DNA of 64,000 nucleotides from Paraphysomonas bandaiensis (lineage: Eukaryota; Chrysophyceae), in contig CBFFRP010000333.1 of the NCBI GenBank assembly GCA_965644295.1, positions 1-64,000 on the forward strand. The letters are read 5' to 3'. The translations under genes and the position numbers were made by a program. This document shows, one piece after another, positions 45,314 through 57,493 of the stretch; the stretch's first letter is position 1; every line of letters starts with the position of its first letter. A model generated the notes under the pieces. That model saw only the letters and a program-made list of their open reading frames with translations, did not search any database and was not told the origin of the DNA.

Positions 45314-46317
45314 TTGTAAACTCTCGACAATAGGTTGAAATGCGTCTCATAAATGTGTGGAAAACAGAAATCTAATTTGTATATTTATTGGTAGCTTTGG
45401 TGTGCATTTGTAAGTACATTGAAATCGTCATGCACTTATACAAACCTGCGTTTCCAGAACCGCCTACCCGTACACTAGATAGTAGTGAATGTCTTATTAT
45501 TAGCAATAGGCGTGTAAAAGTGAACTAATGTAGTAAAATTTAACTAACTAGTGCTTAACTCTGATATTCTACTATTTGGCGCAATGAAAGCTGCGTATGC
45601 ATCACCGCAAGCACTAGTTATAGCTGAGTATTCGTTGTATTAAACATTTATAATTTATAGTTGATTAATACTTTGCCTATCTAATCCTTAAGGTTTAAGG
45701 TGAACAGCACCCTGGATGCCCTTGTGGTGGGCCCGTTTCCGGGAGATCTGTTTATTCTTCTGGGCTCAAAGATGTCTACACAAGTTACAGAACATCTACT
45801 ATGGTCTTTTTTCTTATATCTAAATCGACCGTTGCGTAGGGCCAATATTGATGATCAGGAACATGGTGGAAGTACTCCGGATTAAGATGATGGCCACTTG
45901 CTAATCATGTTAATATAAGGAGTACCTGAGTTTATTGGTTTTGTAGACTTTGTCATACCAGTTTATTGGTGCTAATATATCGTAATGGCGTTGTGGGTAA
46001 GTTTCATACGATATACTATATTGTGTGATTTATTGATGGACGCCATCGTCACAAATGTTCAAGTATATTTTTTCCTAGAGCTGTGATAATTGATAATATA
46101 CTACCATAGTATGTACTGATTCGCCTGTATTTGAGTTCCTACAAATATTCTTGTTGTTTTTCTGCGTTGCAACATGAAACAAATGTATTAACAAGTTTAT
46201 CAAAACTTAAAGTAATTGCCAGGTTTATACATCTATGGAAGCTCATCACACGTAATAATAAACACCCAGTTCAACGACGCTAGCACTACTAAACCACCGA
46301 GGTAGCTGTTTCATCAG
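45314..46317. other. Intergenic DNA with R1 copy
   Basis: 1.0 kb between convergent genes, occupied by repeat R1 copy E and otherwise AT-rich sequence. No gene is supported. Confidence 0.55.
45480..45800 (+). repeat. Dispersed repeat R1, copy E
   Basis: Shares GTCTTATTATTAGCAATAGG, CTTAACTCTGATATTCTACT, a variant hairpin GCATCACCGCAAGCACTAG and the downstream AAGGTGAACAGCA and GGTGGGCCCGTTTCCGG with copy B. Confidence 0.65.
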
Positions 46318-47718
46318 CTAAGACCATTCTTTTATTAACGCATCAAGGATTGCTTTACACAAACGCTGCAAATTCTGATTTCCTCGATACCTTTTCTCCG
46401 CTTCTTGCGTAATATCGACTATCCCGTGTGTGAGGGCCATCTGCCGCACATCTGAAAGACTGATTTTAGTCTGAAAATCGTCCGCGACCAAATTGAGTAT
46501 CAGTGCGAGTGCCTGCTGGACTATATCTTCTCTGTCTATGAAACTAGTCAAAATTCGAGTCACGATCGGGATTCCACCTCTCTGAACAACCTCACGCTTG
46601 TTCGGAGGATGGTTAAAGGTAAGATGCTGCAAAAAACACAAAACGTAATCACACATGAGAGTGCCATACATCGATTATGACATACCATTAACGCCCAACA
46701 CCCCCACTTGTTTATTCTAGGATCTTGTCGCCTGGAATCCATCGCATCTACATACGCATTTTAATTCAAACAATAGAAAAGATAGACTAGACTTCAAAGC
46801 TCTGTACCTATGATTACGCCTAGTCCGCCCTCATCTCCCACAGCAGACTGAACGCGTGGCAGATCGATGGCCATCATTCCTACCGCCATAATAATTTTGT
46901 ACTCGTACATTGAGTACGTAATCTTCCTAGGCGCGAACATTGAGACTGTAAAGGTCCCACATACGAGTCAGAAGGGTCGGATGAGAGAGAACATACGTAC
47001 ATGTGGAAGGTTTCTCCACGGTGGTAGCAGCGTCCTCTTTAGCAGATTCTGATAGTTTCTTCACAATACCAATAAAAGATTTGGTATACTTCTCTTCACT
47101 GTGTTCCTCGAGATCGAGACGTCTTGCTTCAGGATTAGACCACAGCTCATTCATGAGATCTATCACTGCAGGGACCCTCTATTGCATGCAGTGAGATTAT
47201 ATCACCAACTAGAGAAATAACACGTACCTCATCATCAGGAGGAAGATCTTGTAAGCATTCGAGAAGATATTTCGTTAAACATGCCTCTGCAGCGGCCACT
47301 ATAACAGAGGGGTTCTTATGCAGCTTCTTTCTTAAGAACACCAGAATATTGAACACATCATGCGGAGATGATATACTCATTCGAAATTTTGCTATGGCTG
47401 TAGATAATGAATCCCCATCAGATACCTGTAGCCACAGTGAGTAGTATGTATGACTGATCCACTATAAGTACCTTAGATAGGGATGTTTTTCTCCATATGC
47501 CGTGATTGCATAGTATAATAAGAACCACTACAGTGAGCCCAATAGCCACTGCGAAGTATGCACGCTCCCTATCATATAAATGAAAAAATAAAAGGGGGTA
47601 TATGATTGGATGATTCGCACACTTCGTGTACTTACAATGGAAACTTCGCTGCAGGTTGAGGTCGCATTGAGTCACTGAAAAATTCCATATCAGCGACTTC
47701 GTCGTCATGTACATTCAT
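46318..47718 (-). CDS. Armadillo-repeat protein with N-terminal membrane anchor (349 aa)
   Basis: Exons 47718-47636, 47568-47472, 47425-47228, 47178-46997, 46926-46808, 46747-46686 and 46626-46318; introns 46-70 nt; 350 codons. A short acidic N-terminus is followed by a single hydrophobic helix (AYFAVAIGLTVVVLIILCNH). The rest is helical repeats resembling armadillo/HEAT units: SVIVAAAEACLTKYLLECLQ, KIIMAVGMMAIDLPRVQSAV, WGCWALMHLTFNHPPNKREV and GGIPIVTRILTSFIDREDIV, QQALALILNLV. The GGIP..V and ALxxLxNL words are the usual arm-repeat signature. It is probably a membrane-tethered scaffold. No closer family is recognised. Confidence 0.75.
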
Positions 47719-48254
47719 AGGTGATAGTTAGGGTGTCAATCGCGTGTACTAAGAGCTCTAAGGCACCAGGGATGCTTGAGAATGGAGATGCTAGAGCGAT
47801 GTATGCCGGTGAAGTGATCGAAGATGGGAAAGTTACGAACAAGTCAAGCAAACAACAGTTATTTACGTCCAGCGTGGTGATGATGAGGACGAAAGAGTAC
47901 AGCAGTATGTTCCGCTGTATTTCTATATACGGAATGTGATTGTACTCAATTCAATGTATTCTGCTGTATATCTGGACGATACAGCAGTGGACTGTATTGT
48001 ATGGTACAGCAGCAGTACGACAAGTACACACACAGCAGTATATGGTGATGTGGTATGGCTAGTGTGTATGGGGATTGATGGTGTGTGGACAAAGTACTAG
48101 ACCGCCACTGCGAATAACCTGATCGGCTATATCCACTACACTCTATACTATCCCTGGCTACAATTTGTACGCCACGACACATACTTCTATACACTCATTG
48201 TACTTGTTAGTCACTTATCTGGATATCCCCTCTTTGGATTAGTTATCCACTGAC
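47719..48254. promoter_or_regulatory. Divergent promoter with CAGCAG/CTGCTG cluster
   Basis: The gap between the armadillo gene and BMS1 contains TTCTGCTGTATATCTGGACG (47959), GATACAGCAGTGG (47978), GGTACAGCAGCAGTACGAC (48003) and ACACAGCAGTATATGG (48030). This is the clearest example of the recurrent motif. No coding sequence is supported. Confidence 0.45.
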
Positions 48255-51200
48255 ATGAATGCTATAGATTTAGTCCATGGCGACAAGAAGCATCGCGCTT
48301 CCAAAAGCGGAGCCAAAGCTAAGAAAAAAGCTGATCATTCGAAGAAGAAACGTGGACTGAGTAATGAAAGACATAATCCACGTGCGTTTTCAGTAGCGAA
48401 TATAGTGCGTACGAAGCGCACTCAGCAGCGAAACAGAGATCGTGCACAGAAGAAAGAGGTGGTGCCATTGATAAACCGAGCAGAGGACCTGCCTCCACCA
48501 ATATTAGTTGTTGTTGTGGGACCTAAAGGGGTTGGGAAAAGTACTCTTATTCGCTCGCTAGTAAAGCTATATACGGGTCAGAATATGACCGATATCAAAG
48601 GACCAGTGACTGTGGTAGCTGGAAAGAAACTTCGACTAACTTTTTTTGAATGCCCCATGGACATTTACTCCATGACAGATCTGGCTAAGATTGCTGATTT
48701 AGTGTTGTTAATGATTGATAGCAGTTATGGATTTGAAATGGAAACGTTTGAGTTTCTCAATTTGTTGCAGCTGCATGGTTTCCCGAAAGTAGTTGGCGTC
48801 ATGACTCATATGGACAAGTTCAAAGTCAACAAGTCGCTACAGAAAACTAAAAAACGACTGAAGAACCGTTTTTGGACAGAAATATACAAAGGCGCGAAAC
48901 TGTTTGACTTTACTGGAACAGTAAACGGAAAGTACTTGAAGCATGAAGTGAAACGCTTGTCGATGTATATCTCCCGCCTAAAGTTCCGGCCCCTCGTCTG
49001 GCGTAATACTCACCCATATGTACTGGTTGACCGTGTCGAAGACATTACCCCAACTGCTATGATAAGGGATAACCCTGTGTGCAATCGGGAGATCAGTTTC
49101 TTTGGCTATCTGCGCGGGACCCATTTGAAGGCCAGCATGCAGATGCATCTTATCGGAGGAGGTGACTTCTATATGGACTCTGTATCTACTCTCGAAGACC
49201 CTTGCCCCATGCCTTCGCAAAATGAACGCACCACTCTTAAAAGTTCTAAAGATAACTTCTTGTATGCCCCAATGTCTAATGTAGGACGTGTGAAGATAGA
49301 CAAGGATGGTATGTATATTGAGATCAAGGATATTCACTACACCAAGCCGGACATGCTTGACATATCGGACCAACAGAGTGGAGGGATGTATCGTGACCTG
49401 TCTACTGAAGAAGGTGCACGTACACCTGCTGGTTTGCTGAGAAGTATGCAAGATGTTCAACAAGGTGTGGATGAGAGGTTGCATGGGGCAGAGTTGTCCC
49501 TATTTAAGGGGGATGAAGCTGTGAAGTCATCGGCTGTGAGAGCTCAGGATGACGACAGCACGGATGACGACAGCGAGGATGACGAAAGTGGGGGCGAAGA
49601 GAGTGATAGCGAAGTCGCAGGTAGTGGAAGCGAAGTTGAAGTAGATGAAAGCGAAGAAGATAGTGAAATTGAACAGGACGACGGCAGTTGTGAGGATGAG
49701 TCCGACGACGAATACAATAGCGATGAGTATGAAGAGGAAGATGTCGACGCAGAAGTTGATGAAAATGATGAGTACTACTCCAGCAGTGACTCGGGCTCGG
49801 ATAAGCACCGTCCCAACGCAGATAGCGGATTGCGATGGAAAGATAATTTGTCGGAAAAAGCTGCTATGTCGTTTTCTAAAAGACTGAGCAGTGCTGCAGG
49901 AAATATTAGCGTCATGGAGCGTGTATACGGTAAGGGCTGGGCCTATACCGGAGGCCTTAAAGAAGAATTTAATTCGCACAGTGATTCTGATGAAAGCAAC
50001 AGTGACAGCGACAGTGACGATGATCTCTTTCGCCTCAAAAGCGAATCTCAGAGGAAGGAATATGACACCATAAATGCTCTTGATAGCAGCCGTCCTCAGT
50101 ATGTACAGTGGCAGGAATCACAGAACGGGACTGCTGTGGCTGACAAAAAGAAAGAGCGCAGCATGCTGTGGCTTGCGTTCAGCCGCGGTCGTTCTGGTGG
50201 TGACGTAGAAAACAGTGAGCATGACGTAGACCCCAATGAACTTTCCAATACTTATGAACTGTTGAGGAACAAGTTTGTAACGGGTGACTGGTCGAAGGCG
50301 AACATCAAATCTAACGGCGACGAGGGATTTGACGATGATGAAGTATATGGAGACTTTGAAGACCTACAGACTGGCGAGAAATTCGGTCCATCTGCACACG
50401 ATTCTGGTGCTGAAAGTGGCTCAGACAGTGATGTGGATAGTGAAGCAGGAAGCGAAGATGTTGAGCGGTCCAACGCGGCAATAGACGAGGAGCTACGCGA
50501 ATTGAATGCTGCCAAGAAAGCAGAGAGTAGACTGAAAGCGGGACTCAACCCAGACGATGATGATGAAAGGACTAAAGTGACCGATGTACGATTGTATTTG
50601 ACATAATATGTGTGCATACGTGTCGATTGTTTTGGAGGAGTATGTCTGACGTCTCGTGTGTGGTAATTGTAGGTTGGTGAAGAAGGTGATGAAGAATATG
50701 CAGAAAAGCTCCGACAGGAACTGACGGAGAGGCGTGACCGGAATAAGGGAGAGTTCGGAGACGAAGGAGAACAGGTGGAAATAATAAATTTTGATAAATA
50801 CATCTTGTATTGTTGATATATAAATGGGGTTTTACATTAACTTAACGTTTTATCAGGCTCGTTTGCAGTATGAAGGCATTCGACAGGGCATGTATGTTCG
50901 AATCGTTATCAAAAATGTTCCATACGAATTTACGAAGGGCTTTCGGTCCCATTTACCACTCGTTCTGGGTGGATTACTTCCACACGAGTCTACCATGGGA
51001 CTAATAACTGCTCGTGTAAAGAGGCACAGGTGGCACAAAAAAATATTGAAGAGTGATGATGTCTTGACGTTTTCAGTGGGGTGGAGAAGATACCAGGTAT
51101 TATCATGTGCATGCATGAGTAACCGTCACTATCATGGAAAATATTTTTTAACTGCTTCATGCAGTCTATTCCAATATTCACGTTGGATGATGAGAACCAG

Positions 51201-52785
51201 AATCGAAGGAGATATCTAAAGTACACACCAGAACATATGCATTGCACTTGTTCCTTTTACGGCCCTATCGTACCACCGAACACAGGCATACTCGCATATA
51301 TGAAACCATCCAGGTGAGGTTGTTAATGCTCTGTTGCATAGCCCTGCAAATGCGGACGGGTTGTGCATGTATGATATGTAGTTCCGGCTTCAAGAAGTTG
51401 GTAAAATTGTATATAATATGCGTTTACATATAGAAATTCCGCCGATTTCAGAATTGCTCTAACTGGGCTTTCATTGGAAGTCATAACAACCAGTGATATT
51501 GTGAAAAAATTGAAACTTGTGGGTACTCCTGTAAAAATTCATAAAAATACGGCCTATATTACCGGTAAGCTTTCCTATATATTCGCATTGCCACTTGATT
51601 CTTTTGTGTGAAATTATATGGTACAAAGTAATCGTACTTCTAATTTTGTTGATTCGCTGACACGTACATGTTGTTACGACTAGGTATGTTCAACTCCCAG
51701 CTCGAAGTAGCGAAATTTGAAGGTGCCAAAATTAAAACTGTGTCTGGCATTCGTGGGCAGATAAAGAAATCGGTGAGTTTTCCAGAAATTTGTATTTCTG
51801 TTCATATGTTATCACTTAGTATTTGAGTTGGTGACTTTCGAGACTTAATGAGAACCCATCTATCTCTCTAATCGCTGTTAATTTTACAGGCCAGTCACAA
51901 TGGAGAACCTGGCCAGTTCAGAGCCACTTTTGAGGATCAGATCCTAATGAGCGATTTGGTCACATGCCGACTTTGGGTGCCTGTAGAGGTAATGTAGCCG
52001 TGTGCATGTATTTCGAACGATTCAGTTGCAATATATTTTACGGAATGGTGTCGGACAGGTCAAAGAGTTCTATAACCCAGTATTGACTTTGCTTGAGGCT
52101 ACCGGAGAAGGGGAGGGGGACCCTGCTTGGAAAGGAATGAGGTTCGTAAACTGTGCTTTACAATCTAGTTTCTTCTGAAATCGTCGTGAAACAGAACTAT
52201 CGCTGAAATACGACGAGATAATCAGATCCCTATTCCAGTAGAGAAAGATTCTTTATATAAACCAATAAAAAGGGTACAGCGGGAGTTCAGCAAGATCGTC
52301 GTCCCCAAGAGATTGCAAGAGGTATATTTTTCATTGCCAACACCATGATATTTTTGTCTGGATTGTATGTGATGTGTTGTACACTTCTGTTGTTTATGTC
52401 GATATAATTTTTGTGTGTACAGGCCCTGCCTTTTGCTTCAAAGCCGAAAGTTCAGTCCTCTAAGAACAAAAAATCGTACATGGCACAGAGGGCAGTTGTA
52501 CTTGAGCCTGAAGACAAGAGAAAGAGGGCGGCGGTGCAGATGCTAGAAACAATTCGTAACGATAAGGTCGCGTGTAACGTACGCTGTTTATTTACTGTAA
52601 CGACTTCTCTTTAGGTTACGAAGCGCGTTCAGAGTCAGAAGGAGCGCCTCAAAATGAAGCAAAAGGAGGCAGCGAAGGTAGCAGAAAAATTTGCAGACGT
52701 CCACAAGGCAGAAAAACGTAAACGATACACAGAGGCTGGGAAAGATCAACTTAGGCGTGAGATTAAAAAGCAAAGAAGAGCGTAG
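48255..52785 (+). CDS. BMS1: Ribosome biogenesis GTPase BMS1
   Basis: Eleven exons: 48255-50585, 50673-50774, 50857-51096, 51165-51313, 51452-51564, 51684-51772, 51890-51988, 52059-52141, 52195-52321, 52423-52566 and 52615-52785; 1215 aa (yeast 1183, human 1282). The N-terminus is basic ([20 protein letters not shown]). The GTPase region has [20 protein letters not shown] (G1), the family [10 protein letters not shown] and THMDKF as the G4-like site. The AARP2CN part has [11 protein letters not shown] and [14 protein letters not shown] very acidic Asp/Glu/Ser region follows, about residues 430-520. The RIBIOP_C part includes [18 protein letters not shown] and [14 protein letters not shown], and a basic coiled tail ends the protein. 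BMS1 binds Rcl1 in the small-subunit processome and drives 40S assembly in the nucleolus. The large first exon with ten introns in the 3' third is notable. Confidence 0.97.
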
Positions 52786-54176
52786 TCGGATAGTATATCG
52801 GTGGCAAGTGATATTTTCAGGGAACAGCAATATTACTAGAATAACATGGTTAAGAACGAAATACTCAGTTAGCATACATAATCATACTCGTTTAAGCTAT
52901 ATAAATAGTACTCCCATCATTTCTTTGAATCTATCAGTTTTTCAATATTCAATGTAAGACCTCCATATTATCCCAACCAAACGGAAATACCGAAACTATA
53001 CGGACTAAGAAATATTACAAGCTCTAATGTTCTCTCAGTCACTATTCACTTCAATTGAAAAATATATAATTTTATATATATTAAGTGAGATATTCCAAGA
53101 GATACTAGCATACTAGCTTCCCATCACGATATTACAATACTTATTTAACCAGTTCAACAACAATATTGCTATATATTCGTAATATTTTAAGTCATCAGCT
53201 AAACACAAGCGTATATTCTATTTTTGATGTAATCATTAGTGTCATATTGTCAAAGACTACTTATCAGCAAATCGCAACTTTCCTCACACTCTTCCCTTTG
53301 AGTCTTAATCGGAAACGTCGTCATCATCATATTCATTCAAAAAATATTGAAATATTTTGTTGATCAGGCTACAACTGTAGATTAGCTAACAAAACGGGTT
53401 TTTTGACAAAACCTGCACCATATTAAGTGTAAACATATAAGCAGGTTTGATGCTACAGTCTACAGTGGAATATACTTTTGCACAAAATGAGATAATAAGT
53501 TTAGCTGTGCTGAATAGGAGTTCACATGTATCGGAAGTATAGACCACATGACTCGTGCACCTGAATCGACTTTTGTTTCTCATTTAGTTGGGCTGACAGT
53601 GTTGGAAAATAACATAACTGAACAAACTTTACTCAATATGATGATATTATAAAATTACAAACAATATCTCTCATCATTCACCAATTTCATGTTATATTTA
53701 CTACTACTCATTTCTCGTACGATCTTATGTAGTTACTAACTTGCATGGTAACTATATATTCCGTTCACTACTTAATACTCATCGTCATGATATTAATTCT
53801 TATAATACAGTTAAACACAACTGTATACTCCTCCTCGTAACAGTTATAATTTAAATACATTATAACTACAGCGTTCAATTGCTCTCATATAGCAGAACTC
53901 AACAGACAGAATGAATACATTATATACACTAGAGACGGAAAAACAACAACAAAACAATATTCTCTTCAATGATTTGTCCAACAGTTCCAAAATATAGTCA
54001 ATCCACATTTTATTATTCACAAATACAATAAGTTAACTACAAAAAGCCGTCAGACTAACACTATATCATAAAACACAGTTACTACGAGAATACCTTGGCC
54101 ACATACTAAGCGATTCAAATAAAACGCAGTTGACACTTACACCAAGCATTGCATGAATGTGTATAGCGAGGGTTGG
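52786..54176. other. AT-rich intergenic DNA with a repeat
   Basis: 1.4 kb between convergent genes. Holds the second copy of the 28.1-kb repeat (53690-53908). No gene is supported. Confidence 0.55.
53690..53908 (+). repeat. Repeat shared with 28120-28286
   Basis: See the 28120 entry. This copy reads CATTTCTCGTACGATCTTA, ATCGTCATGATATTAATTCT and TTCAATTGCTCTCATATAGC. Confidence 0.55.
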
Positions 54177-57100
54177 TTAAAGTGCAGCAGTACGATTTCG
54201 GTTTGCGTATATTGCGTTCTGAGTATTGAGCGTATCATCTTCAATGTGCTCATATATGGAACCCATTTTGATCAACGCAGTCGATCTACGAGCTAAGTCA
54301 GTAAGAGAAGACTGTTTCTTCAAAGCTTTGTGAGATTCCACATTCGAATTCGAGATTGATGTGTCACCTCCCTCAACATCAGTCGGCACCTGGTTAATCA
54401 TAATATGATCACTTTCTATAGGTGGGTTCGAATGCCCATTATAATCTCCCCCTTTCACTTTGGTAATGTACACGACATAAGCAGTAGCTGCTAACACAAG
54501 ACCTATTGCAGGAAGGAAATACGACAAGTATGTCAAAAAAATAGAGTTCTCATTCGAACCACCGGAACTTCTAGACTCTGGATCTTCAACGTTATTGAAA
54601 GTAGGTAGTTCAACAAGCTTGGGACAGGTAGAGTTGGGAGGTGGGGGTACGACCGTTGAAAAATCAATAGAATCGTGATAGACCCAACAACGCTCCGACG
54701 GTAGCCGATGTAAAGGATCAAAACAAAGGCACGCAGTTCCAGTGACGTCACAGGTTCCCATCCACGTGCAATAATAGTCAGTTTCGCCAGGAACACAGCA
54801 CTGCCCAGGATGCAGAGCTGGTCCGTGGTGGAATGTGGAGCAGTGATCAGAGGACCAATAATGTAGTGTATCGTCACACTCGCATCCTTGTCCCGTTGCA
54901 TCACATACGCCATTATTATTGCAGCTCTCCCGCTCTCCTGGGACGCAAAGTGTATTCGGTGGAGAGGATAGAGGGGACGGTGTTGTACCAGCAGCATGCC
55001 AGATTGCACACCTATCTGAAGACCAGCGATGGACGGGATCGAAACACTCACAACTCATTCCAGTCACAGAACATGTGCCCAACCAGTTACAATACGCGTC
55101 AACAGCACCCGGGTTACAATAAAGGCCTTCCTTGAGCTCTCTTCCTTTGTGATAGATAGCACAATTATCTGAGCTCCAGAAATGGATAATATCATCGCAC
55201 ACGCATGCGTTCCCTGCTGCATCACATCGTCCTCTGTTATTGCAAAAAACTCGGTCTCCAGGCGAGCATTTTTGTGAATATGTTGGCCGCATAGTAGGAT
55301 GCAATGTAGGAGTCTCCACTGAAGGAGGCAGTACCACAGTAGGTCCAGCTGTTGGCGACAAACCACTTGCCGGGCAGATCTCATACGGATCGGGTAAGCT
55401 ATAAGGTACTTCAGGGTGATACACACTACACCGCTCAGAGGGTGTACGGTGGCCATAGTCATGGCAAAGGCACATCGCGCCGGCTTCATTACATCTGCCC
55501 AGGTAGTCGCAATACGAATCCACTCCCCCAGGTGAGCAGCATTGAGAATTACTTAGCTCAGGCCCCGCATGTGGATAAGCACAAAATTCAGAGGGCCAAT
55601 AGTGCTTTGAGTCATCGCATACGCACTCATTTCCAGAGGGTGCACAGTATCCATTATTATTACACACACCGCGGCTCCCGGGTTCGCACGGAAAATCACC
55701 AGGTATGTCCGTATTTGGGGTCCAGGACAAGCACCGGTCATCAGTACTTCTGTGATCTGGGTCGTCACATAAACACTCCATGCCACTGGAATCGCACGTA
55801 CCCAACCAACTGCAATAAACATCCCGACTATTAGGAAAGCAGAACAGATCCACACCAATATCTGGTCCAATGTGCGGTATCGAGCACTGGTCGCTTGACC
55901 AATAGTGGGTCGTATCAAAGCACACACAAGCGTCACCAGACGCACTGCAGTATCCATTGAAATTGCACACATCCACACTACCAGGCATACACGTAAATCG
56001 AACGGGAGTTGGAAGTCCAGTGGGAACATTGCTAGGAAACATCGTATACGGTGACGGAGCAAATGAAGTTGTCGGTAACTGCGTGGGTAGTAGCGACGGA
56101 CACCACGTTGGGAAATCAGTGGGAGAGAGAGTTGGAGAAGGGCTTGGGACATCAGTAGGAGAAACGGTAGGCTTAATGGATGGGCGGAAAGTTGGAGACC
56201 AAGTTGGAACGGGAGTACTGCAACTGTGGGCAATATTATTTTCATTCTCAGTTATGAGGTAGTTGCGTATAAATGTGCCAACACACGTGGTCGAGTTCCA
56301 CTGCTGGTTGGCACATGACGTCGGGGTGAGCATAGATGCCAATTCATCCTTGTCCGTATACTGCCATACTGTCCAACTAACAGTTGTATTCGAGCTTAAA
56401 CCTACATATATGAAGTCATAAGTCCTACCCAAACAATAGTTATCCCCGTTTGCATATATAAAACTATATAAACGACTAGCATAATACGCTAATATAGCAA
56501 CTGATCTGGGCGATACTACAATAGAACACTGCAATAATATATATACATCACAAAAACCAAATAGAGTTTGTCATTCATATCCTAACCTGCAAATAGATCC
56601 AAAAAGCGCTTCGCCTCAGGTATGTTATAACTCTCCTCAGTCGTGTAGTCACTGACACCCCACTCCGTAACGAATATTGGTATCTGATCGATATACTGTT
56701 CGACTCTACCATACAACGACGCGTGGGATGCCGCATAAAAGTGAAATGTGTACATGACATTATATGGATTGTCCACAGGAGTAGATGCGGCTTTATTGAT
56801 CTCCTGGCTCCAAAATGGAGTACCGACAATGATAATCGTCTCAGTGTCAATTTTGCGGATTTCTTGAATCATTGCATTATGGTATTTTAATATTTGATCC
56901 CACGGAGTTTGGTTCGGCTCATTCGCAATTTCATACATTAAATGACTCTTGTCCTTATTTGAGCTAACAACATTCCTCCAGAAGTCCATTGCAAGGCCTG
57001 ATGTCGCACCAGGGAAGTCTAAGAAGTCGTTTGGGTCTTTGGTTGGATTGTGAACATGCCAGTCAATGATTAGGTATATGCCGAGTTCCTCTGTCCAGTT

Positions 57101-57493
57101 TATCAAGTCATTTAATTTAGCATCAAAATAATCAGGCTGAGCGATATATCCATCTTCAGCCTCGATGATATAGACAGCTGCGCGGAGTACATTTATTCCC
57201 CATTTTTCCACTAGATGAGATATAGAGGCCCTCGTAACACACTCCTCATACCACTGCAGGCCGTGTGTGCTCACGCCGCGTAACTGAACCGGTTGTCCGG
57301 CCGTATTAACAAGCTGTGTGCCGTGTAGTCGAAGTCTTCCGTGTCTATGGGCATATCCAGAGCAGTTATACGAGGATATAACAGGCGATACCTCACATTC
57401 CTCTGCATATGTATATATATATGATGAGCACACTGCAGATATCCATAGACCCCACACATACAATACAAACACATAACTATACTTGAGAATCAT
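54177..57493 (-). CDS. Membrane-anchored GH5 glycosidase with eight Cys-rich modules (1043 aa)
   Basis: Exons 57493-56587 and 56401-54177; intron 185 nt; 1044 codons. The ATG at 57493 starts a signal peptide (ILKYSYVFVLYVWGLWISAV). Residues about 45-350 are a GH5 endoglucanase domain: GVSTHGLQWY, IDWHVHNPTKDP, YEIANEPNQ (acid/base Glu near 190), YTFHFYAASH, FVTEWGVSDY (nucleophile Glu near 277), and, across the intron, VSWTVWQYTDKDELAS. A Pro-Thr-Ser linker of the SPTDVPSPSPTLSPTDFP kind follows. Then come eight Cys-rich EGF-like modules of about 50 residues in four A-B pairs: A has CNNNGxC...CVCDDxxHYWSSD, B has YCxWLGTC...CLCxDPxHRxxSDRC. One helix (FLPAIGLVLAATAYVVYITK) and a cytoplasmic tail of about 85 residues finish the protein. 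It should face outside and cut beta-glucans; the modules may bind carbohydrate or protein. Confidence 0.9.

Noticed and set aside
49527-49979. 150-codon hydrophobic minus-strand frame within BMS1
   Set aside because: Antisense of the Asp/Glu-rich region, where GAT/GAA codons read as Ile/Phe/Val; a shadow.
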